From the NCBI GenBank assembly GCA_023014365.1, contig JAEBUN010000026.1, forward strand, positions 310,001 to 374,000: 64,000 nucleotides of DNA, in the 5' to 3' direction. Under the pieces are notes generated by a model. That model had not been told where the DNA came from and did no database searches. It saw only the letters and a list, made by a program, of their open reading frames with translations. Both the position numbers and the translations under genes were made by a program. Shown one piece after another: positions 23,515 through 33,224 of the stretch (its first letter is position 1; each line of letters starts with the position of its first letter). Origin of the DNA: Lepiota brunneoincarnata. Taxonomy: Eukaryota; Basidiomycota; Agaricomycetes; Agaricales; Agaricaceae.

Positions 23515-24844
23515 CTTCTAGGCATCCTTTCAATTAACTTCTGACACTCAAAAGCTGGAATAGCATCCTATTCCTTTTCTACCCTCTGCCACAACTCCTC
23601 CATACCCTTGGGAGGAGATTCATACTCTCCCAACTTTCTCTTCACATATTTCCATAAGTGTTCAATGGGATTGAGGTCAGGTGACTGTGCTGGCCAGGTT
23701 AGGAGCCTAAAATGATTTTTTTGAAACCATTCTTTGGCCAGTGTACTCTTGTGTTTGGGGTCATTATCTTGCTGGAAGATAATATCTTGGGGTTTAAGCT
23801 TGTACTATCAGAGACTCTTCTTCAAATCTTCCTCCAAAATTTGCACAAACAACTCTGCATCCATCCTTCCATCAATCCTCACTGCATAGCCTGGGCCATC
23901 CCACAGCATACAGCCCCAAACCATCACTGATCCTCCTCCATACTTCAGAGTTCCCTTGACCAATCTTTCACTAAGCCCCTCTCCCTTCTTTTTCCATCCC
24001 CACTTCCTCCCATCTGACCCCAAACAATTAATTTTGGTCTCATCAGACCATACAACCAGCTTCCAGTCCCCCACAGTCCAATGCTGGTGTGTCAGAGCAA
24101 AATCCAGCCTAGCCCTCCTATGCTTGTCAGAGAGTAAAGGCTTTTTTGCTTGACTACAGCCTTCATTCCTGCCTGTTTGAGATGCCTTGCCACAGTCTGT
24201 GAAGAGACTGATGTCTCAATGATGGGAGCAAGAGATTTGGCTATATCTACAGCAGTTTCAGCCTTGCCAGCAGAGATAAGATGGATAGCATGCCAAATAT
24301 TAGTGGTAGAGAGTTTTGAAGGATGTCCTCCAAGTGATTTGGTAAGGCTGAAGCAATTTTTAGAGGCTAGCCTGGATATGGTACTGTGCCCAACACCAGT
24401 AATTGCCTCAATTTTAGTATAGGAATGATGAGAATTTAGCAAAGAGAGGATAGTTTGCTTTAGAGTAAAAGATAATGGCTTCATGGTAGGTAGGGGTTGA
24501 GAATGATGGGACATGGCTGTCAGCACATCTATTTATATGTCAAAGACATGTGGTCACATGATCTTGTTGATTCACAATCAACAGAGTCATGTGATTGCTT
24601 GGATTAGTATCAAAAATCACCATTGACAAAACTGTTCCAATGACTTAAAATGCTTACAAAATTTATAATTACCTCATTTGGAAGTATTACATAACGCGAC
24701 TTTGCAGGGTCAGATATGACATATGTGGCTATGTTTTTAAATATATTCACAAATTTAGCTATTTTATTTACTGAGCTATTACTACTTTAAGTCAAAAGTA
24801 CAAAACATTGAAACAGTTTTGTGGGTCACTGTACAGTATCTGTA

Positions 24845-26085
24845 CAGTAACAAAAGTTTTGCGAAAACAACAAAGACAAATAATGCATTAATCGTTAAAA
24901 ATATTCACTACACTACCACAACTGCATCTAAAATTATGTTAATATTTTGTATGGTGGCCCTTGGCCTCATAGACTGCCTGAGCACGATCGGGCATGCTCT
25001 TGACCAGGTCATTAATATAATTTATATCAATCATCCTCCACTCCTCCTGAATTGCCTCCCAAAGTTTGTCAAGGTTTTGGGGGATTTCTGCTCGGTCATT
25101 TATTCTGACTTTGAGGTATCTCCATACATGTTCGATGGGATTGAGGTCTGGTGACTGAGCTGGGTGTGGAAGCTCATTGATGAGATGGGATTTGCGGAAT
25201 TGTCGGGTGATCTTTGCCTGGTGGACTGGAGCTCCATCTTCCATCACCGCTACCTGCCCCCTCTCCTCTGATAAATTCCCATAAAAATCCCATAATGGTC
25301 CACTAAGGATGAGGCTAATATAATCTGCAGCTGTCCTTGCACCCTTGGGTATACGAACCAGTGGACCGAGTTTTCCATGTGCCATGCACCCCCATATCAT
25401 AAGACTCTGTCTTCCAGACTTGAAAGTAGGGGTTAAACACCTTTCTGTGTACCTCTCACCAGGTCTCCTCCATACCCAAACCACCTTTGAACTCTTTCCA
25501 ATCTCCACAGAAGCCTCATCTGTCCAAATCACATGTCTCCAGTCCTCCTCCATCCACCTCCGATATTCTCTTGCCCATACCATCCTGGCTTTGACATGGG
25601 AAGGCTTAAGAAATGGTTTCTTTGCAGAAATGTGTTGGCTAAGACCCAATTGATACCTAATGGCACGCCGGATAGTGTGGGGATGAGCAGGGGAGTCGAG
25701 AAATGTGTTTATTGTGTGGGTGATCTCGCGGAGAGTTTGGCGTCTATTTCTCTCCAGCACAATTTTGATGTGTCGCATTGCCCTGTCATCCAATAAGGAA
25801 GGTCTCCCAGACCTGGGAGCATCCTCATGATGACCCTGCTCTTTGTGCCTATGGATAACCCGATAGACAGTGGAAATATGGACTCCAAAGAAATTGGCAA
25901 TTTCGCGAGCAGGAATACCCTCCTGATGCCTTGCACATATCAGGGAGCGTAGTTCAGGGACAGTATTCTTTTGTCCAGCTATTTTTGGCATGTAGGGTGG
26001 AGTTGTTGATCAGTGGGAATATTTTTCGTTTATTGTTAAACGAGGTCATGTGACAGATTTTCGCAAAACTTTTGCTACCCTACTG
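24845..26085 (-). mobile_element. TcB copy 2: Tc1/mariner transposon, intact
   Basis: About 1.24 kb, with the outer end CTACCCTACTG at 26085 flanked by TA (26086-26087). The other end lies at 24845 next to a TA (24843-24844), or possibly at 24834 directly on the TcA target TA, since the bases between resemble an extended end. It inserted beside TcA copy 2. The transposase inside is intact and identical in protein sequence to that of copy 3. Confidence 0.88.
24939..25991 (-). CDS. TcB transposase (Tc1/mariner, DD34E), intact
   Basis: A single 350-codon frame from the ATG at 25991 (MPKIAGQKNTVPELRSL). Residues 12-50 form an N-terminal helix-turn-helix (EIANFFGVHISTVYRVIHRH), and a second DNA-binding region with GRPS follows. 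The catalytic triad is D158 (WTDEAS), D252 (MEDGAPVH) and E287 (NPIEHVW), with 34 residues between the last two. The length is normal for Tc1-like transposases, which cut and paste DNA at TA sites. With both inverted ends present, the copy may still move. No introns. Confidence 0.93.
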   Translation of the reverse strand: MPKIAGQKNTVPELRSLICARHQEGIPAREIANFFGVHISTVYRVIHRHKEQGHHEDAPRSGRPSLLDDRAMRHIKIVLERNRRQTLREITHTINTFLDSPAHPHTIRRAIRYQLGLSQHISAKKPFLKPSHVKARMVWAREYRRWMEEDWRHVIWTDEASVEIGKSSKVVWVWRRPGERYTERCLTPTFKSGRQSLMIWGCMAHGKLGPLVRIPKGARTAADYISLILSGPLWDFYGNLSEERGQVAVMEDGAPVHQAKITRQFRKSHLINELPHPAQSPDLNPIEHVWRYLKVRINDRAEIPQNLDKLWEAIQEEWRMIDINYINDLVKSMPDRAQAVYEAKGHHTKY

Positions 26086-26087
26086 TA

Positions 26088-27249
26088 CATCCCCCAAATT
26101 CAACCCCACCTTATCCAAAACACTCCAGACTTTGAAAGACTCTATTCCCAAATCCACCAATGATGACTACAGAACAATACACACTGCAAACAGTCCATTA
26201 CTCACTTACCAAAATAAAGTTGTCATACTGGAAGATCTCCAATTCTGATGAGAGACATTATAGCTTGATACCATGACCATCCATCACAAGGCCACCCTGG
26301 CAAGCAGAAAACATACCATCTAGCATGGAAAGAAGTGTATTGGCCTGGCATGGCCACATTCATCAAAAACTATGTATGTCAAAGACTGCCCCACCTGCCA
26401 GCAATTCAAGATTATCAGATGACCTGAAATCCCACCCCTCCAACCCATATCCCACTCAAGCTTCCTCTGACCTTTCATCCAGATATCCTGGGATCCGATT
26501 ACATCATTACTGCCATCTTAGGGCCATAATGCCATTTTGTCCATGGTGGACCACAGCCTTATGAAGGGGGTAGTTTTTACTCCAACTTCAGATACCACAG
26601 CAGCCAATGACATTGCAAGAATCTTTATCAACAAAATCTTCACCAGATTTGGACTCCCAGACAAAATCATCTCTGATAAAGACCCTCAATTTGCAGCAAA
26701 ATCTATGCAGAACCTTATGAATAGACTCAACATTCAACAAGCATTCTCTACCACTTATCACCCTCAAACAGATGGATCAACCAAATGATACAATCAAGAA
26801 ATTGAAACCTATCTCTCCATCTATTGCACCCAAAATCCAACCTCATGGTCCAAAACACTACCAATGGCCGAATTTGCACACAACTCAAAGACACATGCTA
26901 CAAGAAACCAATCCCCATTCAAACTAATCATGGGATACAACTCCCCCCCTATTCCCACAATCATAGAAAACATGACTTCCCTTCTGTCAATAAACAACTC
27001 CAAAACTTAGATAACACCAGGAAAGAAGCACAGGCTGCCCACCAATTAGCATCTGAAACAATGACTAAAAGAAGGACCTTGAACTTTAATCCCTTTGCCC
27101 TAGGACAATGAGTATAGTTGGCAGCCAAAAATATAAGGACAGCATTCTCATCAAGGAAAATAATGCCAAAACAACTAGGACCCTTTCCAATTGAACAAAT
27201 CCTATCACTGCTCACATACAAACTAAAAATACCCAAAACATGGAAGATA
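26088..27249 (+). pseudogene. Chromo-1 pol: integrase
   Basis: The N-terminal His/Cys finger region is recognisable (KEVYWPGMATFI near 26330, then Cys residues in a second frame). The core has a 5' stretch ending VHGGPQPYEGG in one frame and, from 26537, an 83-codon frame with FTRFGLPDKIISDKDPQF and FSTTYHPQTDGSTK, the region around the second catalytic Asp and the Glu. Numerous stops follow. It ends at AGATA (27245-27249), the target duplication of the next insertion. Confidence 0.75.
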
Positions 27250-29007
27250 TGTAAGGGTGACCTGGTTGCTGTGTTGCATCAGCTGAGCAGGGAGAAACCT
27301 TAGAGAACTGAGTAAGGTTTCTCTGAGCTTGCCTACACTACTTATACTACCTGCCATAAGGTCCAAGTTGAGTAATCTACTCTACATAGATGGCTGTTAA
27401 TATGCCAATTTCACACCTATACCTGAATTCCGTACTCTGGAATGATTCTCTACATAGAATCATTGGCTATATCATTGAAGAACTCTATAGAGGATTGGTA
27501 CTATGTCCTGTAGTAGCCAGTTTGACTGAATTGAGGATATTTGAGCCTTGGAAGTGTTCAAACCAGTTCATTATCACTAAGTTTAGTGAACCAAGCTATC
27601 AGAATGCTCTCTGGAGGGATTCAAGACTCTACATAGCCTACCAAGTATACTCTGGTTACATCAAGGGACCTTATGAGCAGTTTTGTGATGAACTCAGATT
27701 CATTTGAACCCAAAAGAATGTACATAGCAGCTGTTGCAGGTGTATCATGCCTATAGTGAGCCCAATAATGATGACTGGACCATGGAACAGAATGTCCAAT
27801 GTTCAGAAGGTGACACCCGATGCCCAAAACCCTAGAAATATCAAAGACTCATAATTAACAAGTGCTTTGTGGGTCCTGGCACCTCAGCATATTGCCTAAC
27901 TGAGATTAATTACAATGGATCAAGGGATTGTCCATATGCTATATGTACATGCCAATCATAATTGATCTGGAGGCTTAATGTGCTTGCATGGATGCAGAAT
28001 AATGCAGACAAGCACAGAACATGGCTGGCTGGATTGCCATTCATCAATCAGAGAAAAACCCATAACCTAGGGCAAGGTAGATATGCTGCCGAACCTTCCA
28101 AAATATTCTGCAGTACCTGTAACAATTAAGCTTATTGTTTTCTATTTCATATTTACTATCTCTCGTATGTATCTAAACAATATAAATACAGTCATGCTTG
28201 TTCGTGGAGAAGCAAGAGGTCTCACTCCCACTTCCACACACAAGTCTGCAAGCCATGATCAAGAACAGTTTCAGAGGAATACTTAGTGTGCATCGTTAAG
28301 TGTGATTTCTTTGGTTGTCAACCAACCCAGAGACAGAGACAGAGAACAGAGAACAGAGTTTAGAGTTTCAGAGTGCTAGAGACAGAGACAGAGACAGAGA
28401 ACAGAGTTCAGAGACCAGAGACTAGAGACTAGAGACCCCACACTTTGAATTGACAGGGATTGTCCTTTCACTGTTGCACTGTATGGCTAAGATAACTTCA
28501 ACAACTGTTTGTTAACCTCTAAAAACACTATTCTCTTGAATTTTGCTGTCAGAATGCACCTCCAGAACACCCTAAAAGACGAAACTGTTTATTATCTATC
28601 TCATACTACTTGTATTAACTTAAGCTTATCAAATTTCAACTAAGCTTAGTGAGAACAAGCCCCTTATCTATATTAAAACCCATGAATGTTTCCTCCTTTT
28701 CACTGTGAGGTGTCAGGGGTGCCTAAAGTGAGTATAGTCGGAAATGGGCTCAGGATAGGGTCATGCATGCCAGTGAGGGTTTGCATCTGCATTGGAGGAG
28801 TGTAGGAGGGAATTCTGAGTACTGGGGTGCTGGGGGACAGATTTTCAGGCCCAGGGAGGCTAGAAATCGGATTTTTGAACACAGAGGGGCTGGGGATTGC
28901 ATTTCCAAGTGCAGGGAGGTTGGGAGTTAGATTTCCAAATGTAGGGAGTCTGGGGATCAGAATTCCAAATCTGTGGTTGTGAGCAGTAACCCAGAGTTCC
29001 CCTTACA
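27250..29007. mobile_element. Solo LTR of a third retrotransposon type, holding a 1.3-kb repeat
   Basis: It begins TGTAAGGGTG, ends TTCCCCTTACA and is flanked by the 5-bp duplication AGATA (27245-27249 and 29008-29012). Excision rejoins Chromo-1. Without the inner repeat (about 27398-28702) the LTR would be about 450 bp. Its last 300 bases contain a short imperfect tandem pattern of gggg-a-ttt-ca blocks. No coding sequence is seen. Confidence 0.75.
27398..28702. repeat. 1.3-kb dispersed repeat R1, copy a
   Basis: It matches the repeat at 32590-35742 (minus its KH-element insert) almost end to end, including 'catagaatcattggctata', an RNA-polymerase-neutral AT-rich middle and a purine tract of gagaca units near 28320-28430. 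It has no open frame. Boundaries are approximate at the left end. A CTGT on each side may be its target duplication. Its class is unknown; a solo LTR is the simplest guess. Confidence 0.6.
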
Positions 29008-29012
29008 AGATA

Positions 29013-29354
29013 CACCCCATGTTCCATGCCATTCTTCTAACTCCACTACAAGAAAACAAGATTTACGGAAAAACCCCACTACTACTGCCACCTGATATCA
29101 TCAACAATGAAGAACAATATGAAATAAAATCAATCATCAATCACCATCAATGACATGGGAAAAATCAATACTACATGAAATGGAAAGGCTTTGGCCATAA
29201 CAAGAATGAATGGATCCCAGAAGACAATCTGGTGCCCTGTGCTCTGGAAGACTTAAGTACCTACCAAGAAACACATGGCCTCCCAATCACCACAGTAAAC
29301 CCTATGCCGAGAAGAAGCCTCAGACAACATATGTACCATGATTACCATAGTTTT
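29013..29354 (+). pseudogene. Chromo-1 pol C-terminus: chromodomain
   Basis: After the solo-LTR insertion the pol frame resumes and reaches YYMKWKGFGHNKNEWIPEDN (29171-29230), the core of a chromodomain with its aromatic residues, then EDLSTYQETHGLP. Chromodomains at integrase C-termini steer chromoviruses to heterochromatin. One in-frame stop lies just upstream (near 29150). The frame enters the 3' LTR at 29355. Confidence 0.75.
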
Positions 29355-29974
29355 TGTTATGAACAGCCTGGACCAGGAGGAACAGGAACAACTTTACAAG
29401 ATGGGTACAGGAAACCACAGACCAGTTGTGAGCGCAGGAATATGAAGATGAAGAAGGGGGATACTACAACACCATGCAGGACTTGGCAAGAGAAGCAGGA
29501 ATGGAGATAACTCTGGAGGATATTCTGGAATACCCTGAGGATGAAGAAGATAGCCATGGATCAACCAATCCAACCTCTGATATGGATGAAAGCACCGAGA
29601 GAATGGAAAGTGAGAATGGAAGAGAATCTATGGAGATAGAATCGAGAGAAGAGAATTATGAGTCAGAGGAAAGCAATGGAACATCACACAGCAGTGGAAT
29701 GGAGAACGAGGACACTGACTCATTGTAATATATAAATAACAGTAGGATGCCATCAGCTAGGATGCACATCATGGTCAAGACTGTGCAGGACAAGTAGAAC
29801 AGCCCAATAACCTATAATGAGTATATAGTATCTCATAGGTATATAAGGCCTGTACAAGTAGAGATTAAAGCCTCAAGCTTTAATCTTGTTAACAGTGGTT
29901 GTTAACCCTCTCTGCCTTAACTTGGCATGTTCCCTTGTTATCTCATTGAGCACGATCCACTAAGCTCTGCAAGG
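29355..29974 (+). repeat. Chromo-1 3' LTR, first part
   Basis: It begins TGTTATGAACAGCC and matches the solo LTR at 22805. It is cut at about 29974 by Chromo-2, and its last 70 bp lie at 46186-46255. At the junction the shared run TGCAAGG belongs to both LTR types, which points to a deletion between short direct repeats. It has a 7-bp deletion relative to the solo LTR near its start. Confidence 0.8.
29474..29728 (+). other. LTR-internal acidic open frame (Chromo-1 3' LTR copy)
   Basis: An open frame of 84 codons, MQDLAREAGMEITLEDILEY at the start and ENEDTDSL at the end, rich in Glu and Ser. It equals the second two-thirds of the frame in the solo LTR at 22809-23186. Upstream, the start (MNSLDQEEQEQL at 29359) is put out of frame by the 7-bp deletion. 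Protein-level similarity is kept while nucleotides differ by scattered transitions. Confidence 0.4.
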
Positions 29975-30309
29975 TTCAATGCAATTAACAATGAGTTAAC
30001 CGTTGAGTAGTGCAAGCAAGTCTAAGGCAATGCCAAAGATCAGGAACAAATACAATGTATAATAAGACAAAGCTAAGGATTACAAGTAATACTTAGGTCT
30101 ATATATACTACTGGGATGACTGGCATGTGATAAAAGAAAGAATCACATGTGGATGGACAAGAATCACAAGCCAAGGGAGAACTAACTATAGATGGGCAGT
30201 GGCATGTGATAAATAAATATAACCGGGCACTGACTACAGGCAGTGATATGTGATAAGCAAAAATAAGCAAAAATAGATGGACGGGCATGTGGAAGAGAAT
30301 ATGATAACA
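29966..30309 (-). repeat. Chromo-2 3' LTR, 5'-trimmed on the + strand
   Basis: It matches 44217-46185 (without TcA) from the shared CTGCAAGG onward and ends GATAACA at 30309. The first 19 bases present in the other LTR are missing because of the junction with Chromo-1. Differences between the two LTRs are mostly transitions. Confidence 0.8.
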
Positions 30310-31485
30310 TTACCCCCTTCTAATCTTTGAACTCTGTTTCAAAGCCAATAGATGGTGGGGTATGGGTGTAGGGTGCAGATCGTGGAGGTAATTGTTTCTA
30401 GTTGTAGCCATACCCATCGTAGGTGTAGTCGTAGTCGTTGTATTGGCCGTTGCCAATAATATTGTATGTTTGTCCAAAGGTGTTGGGATAGCATTGCACT
30501 GTCCTTTCAAGCATGGCATTTCGCTGATTCTGGTGGTAGACAGGACAGGTCCGCATGTAATGTCCTGGTGTGGAGCAGTTGCAGTGACGGCAGGTGTATC
30601 GGGGGCAGCTATGTGCCCAGTGGTCAATTGATGGCACTCAAAACAGCGATTTCTTCCAACATCATATGAACAGGTTGTCGCAGCTTGGGGTGTGATGGTG
30701 GGGGTGGTACAATGTCGAGGAGGTCTTTGGGGTAGGGGGTAGGTCTCCTGCTGTTGACGGGCTTCCATTCGCTGGGTGAAGTCATCCACTGTTTGTTGTC
30801 GAGTTTGGGGTGGTGGTGCAGAGGCGGGGGGTACAACAATAGGTGGGGTAGCAGGGCTTGGAGGTTGTTCAGGTTGAACTTGTCGGTGGGTAGAGTGGAC
30901 GGGGACTCGTTGGGCTGATCTGTCAGTTGGTGTAGGCTGAATCAGACTAGGGATTGCGGATGCAATCCATATACCGGTTGTGGAGCTGCAATGCTTGGTG
31001 AAGATTTGACGGAAGGTTCGGTCAGACCACAAATGGTTGAATGTGTTTTGGTTTGCTTCTTTAACTCTTTCAATGCTTTGTTCGAGGCTGCAGAGGCAGA
31101 GGAGGTTTTCGTGGAGTTGGAAGAAGCCATCATGAACTTCTGTTGGTACTGCTGGCATTGGTGCAATAAGAAGTGAAAAGATAAGGGTAGAGGCACTGTC
31201 GACTTTGTTAATATAGTCGCTAATGGTAGTGACAAGCGGGGGAGCAGGGATGGCAGTTGGCATTTCTGTGACAGGTGGAATGGGACTGGGGGGAGTGGTC
31301 TGTCGTGGTACATGGCGTGAGGGTGGCGTGTCTTCAGTGGTGTTAAGAGTGCTTTTGATGAGGAATTGGTAAAGGATGTGGTTGGAGTCGGGTTGTGCAG
31401 ATGAGGACCTGGTAGTTCCATCTAATGTAGGTGGGATAGAAATAAGGGCAGATTTGGATGGGAGTGAATGGATGGAGGAGGGCAT
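30310..31485 (-). CDS. Extra ORF of Chromo-2 downstream of pol: proline-rich, zinc-knuckle protein
   Basis: A 391-codon frame from the ATG at 31485 (MPSSIHSLPSKSALISIPPT) to next to the 3' LTR. The first third is Pro/Ser/Thr-rich. The middle (about residues 120-180) looks structured, with LHENLLCLCSLEQSIERV and FNHLWSDRTFRQIFTKH. A second Pro-rich stretch follows. The C-terminal third begins a zinc knuckle (CFECHQ). One base change of frame near 30625 is needed to read on into DHWAHSCP and a second knuckle, CRHCNCSTPGHYMRTC. The position between integrase and the 3' LTR is where an env-like or accessory ORF would lie. There is no membrane segment, so it is not a typical envelope. A second gag-like nucleic-acid-binding protein is my best guess. 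Confidence 0.6.
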   Translation of the reverse strand: MPSSIHSLPSKSALISIPPTLDGTTRSSSAQPDSNHILYQFLIKSTLNTTEDTPPSRHVPRQTTPPSPIPPVTEMPTAIPAPPLVTTISDYINKVDSASTLIFSLLIAPMPAVPTEVHDGFFQLHENLLCLCSLEQSIERVKEANQNTFNHLWSDRTFRQIFTKHCSSTTGIWIASAIPSLIQPTPTDRSAQRVPVHSTHRQVQPEQPPSPATPPIVVPPASAPPPQTRQQTVDDFTQRMEARQQQETYPLPQRPPRHCTTPTITPQAATTCSYDVGRNRCFECHQLTTGHIAAPDTPAVTATAPHQDITCGPVLSTTRISEMPCLKGQCNAIPTPLDKHTILLATANTTTTTTPTMGMATTRNNYLHDLHPTPIPHHLLALKQSSKIRRG

Positions 31486-31679
31486 TTGTGCTGTTAAATG
31501 AGGTGGTGTGATTTATTTATGGAAGGGATGGCAGTGAGAACGATGTGGTTTCTTTGTGGCTTTAAGAGAATGAATAATGGGCATGTTTTCGTCGTTTCAA
31601 TTGAGTCCTTTGAGTTGTTTGTACTCCATTAGGAATGCTACTGCATCTCTTTCATCATGTGTTTCAGGGATAACTTCTC

Positions 31680-32589
31680 CATCCAGAGTTTTGGGTCTGA
31701 TTTCATCAGGTACCAATTTAAAATGGGACTTGGGTTCCCAGGTATTTTCGGATTTGGGCCATCTAAGCCATTTGACTAGGTATTCAAGGTAGTTTCGTCA
31801 TTTCCAATGATTTAGTATGGCTTCAATTTCATAGACTTCTTCACCTTTGATGGTTAGGGGTGGAGGTTGGACGTAGTTGGGTCCATACGTTTCGGTTTCA
31901 GTGTATGGCATGAGGAGTTGGGTGTGGAATACAGGGTGGATTTTCCAATGTTTGGGAAGTTCAAGTTGATATGAAACAGGGGATAAAATGTCAAGGATAC
32001 AGAATGGTCTGAGACATTTGGGGGCCATTTTATGTGTGACATACGGAGTATTTAAGTTCTGAGCATTGAGCCAAACCATTTGATTTTTGTGGAACAGGGT
32101 AAACTTTGATTGGCATCGGTTTTCCATGTGTTTCATGGTGGTCTCGTGTGCGGTTTTAGCGTTTTGGCAGTATAGGTTGATTAGTTCCATGCAGTTGTTG
32201 ACAGTGGGAGATTTGGTTTCAAGGAGGACGGTGGGAAGTGCTTTTGGTTGTGTTCCCATGATTATTTCGAACAGTGTTTGCTTTCACAAGGTGTGCGGTC
32301 GGCTATTGTAGGCAAATTCGAGGAGAGGGAGGGCCTGCGACCAATTTTTGGGGTGATGCAAGCAGAAAATGGAATGGTATGCTTGGGTCTCCTGATGAGA
32401 TCATTCAGTTGCTCCGTCTGCTTTGGGGTGGTAGGCTGTGGTTATTGCAGGAGTTATTTTGAGTCATTCTAACAGTTTTTGGAATGAGTGCACAGTAAAG
32501 CGTGGATTGCAGTCGGATATGATATGTTTGGGTAGGCCATAACGCAGGTAGACCTTATTTAGAATGATGTCGGCAATGTCGTCGGCGGT
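31680..32589 (-). pseudogene. Chromo-2 pol: integrase C-terminal half and chromodomain
   Basis: The frame resumes after the R1 insertion with DDIADIILNKVYLRYGLP and ITTAYHPKADGATE. It then has an integrase C-terminal domain in a 153-codon frame (32259-31798): LFHKNQMVWLNAQNL, LRPFCILDILSPVSYQLELP, KIHPVFHTQLL. The chromodomain starts EEVYEIEAILNHWK, hits a stop, and continues YLEYLVKWLRWPKSENTWEP. Single stops at about 32460 and 31797 break it. Confidence 0.78.
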
Positions 32590-32865
32590 GATACACCGAT
32601 TTCACGCCTATACATGAATTCCATACTCCAGAACAATTCTCTACATAGAATCATTGGCTATATCATTAAAGAACTCTATAGAGGATTGGTACTATATCCT
32701 GTAGTAGCCAGTTCAACCAAATTGAGGATACTCGAGCCTCGGACATGTTCAAACCAGTTCATTATCACTAAGCTTAGTGAACTAAGCTATCAGAACGCTC
32801 TCCGGAGGGATTCAGGACTCTACATAGCCTATCAAGTATACCCCAGTCGCATCAAGGGACCTTAC

Positions 32866-33176
32866 TGTTAGGGGAAGTAAGAGCACCGGAACCAAGTTGA
32901 TATTTGGGTGGCGAATACAATCGACACCCACACTACTTATATACATAGAGGCCTGCGCACAGACTGGGTAGCCAAATACTACGTAGCTACTAGAACATAA
33001 CATACACAAACAATATACAAACAACGTCAGTCGCACGTGGGTTAGACTTGGGGATGGGGGTGGCCGAAGGCCGAGGCCAGGCTTAGGCATCGGGCATCGG
33101 CTAGAGAGGCCGAGCACGGATACCCAACCACAGACCCCTAGACGTACCTTGCGTAAGGGGGTATAGTCCCCTTACA
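32866..33176 (-). repeat. 3' LTR of the KH-domain element
   Basis: 311 bp, the same length as its partner at 34458-34768. Terminal TG/CA on the minus strand. A diverged relative is the insertion at 20331-22286. Confidence 0.88.
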
Positions 33177-33224
33177 CCAGCCCCCTCTTAAGAGTCGATG
33201 ACCCAACGACTCGGTTCCTTCGTC

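Larger units (their letters stand above)
22513..24831 (-). mobile_element. TcA copy 2: Tc1/mariner transposon split by a solo LTR
   Basis: TA-flanked (22511-22512, 24832-24833) with the same inverted ends as copy 1. A 710-bp solo LTR (22805-23514) sits inside. The transposase runs on the minus strand from the ATG at 24484 (MKPLSFTLKQTILSLLNSH). The first catalytic segment is intact here (WSDETKINCLG), but there is a frame break near 24095 and another stop near 23808. Non-functional as it stands. Confidence 0.82.

Noticed and set aside
25345..25796. Open frames antisense to the TcB transposase (also 41707-42158)
   Set aside because: Shadows of the transposase; identical in both copies only because the element is.
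28320..28440. Direct repeats of gagaca considered as a CRISPR-like or satellite array
   Set aside because: Short impure purine tract inside a dispersed repeat, no spacers; CRISPR is not expected in a fungal genome.
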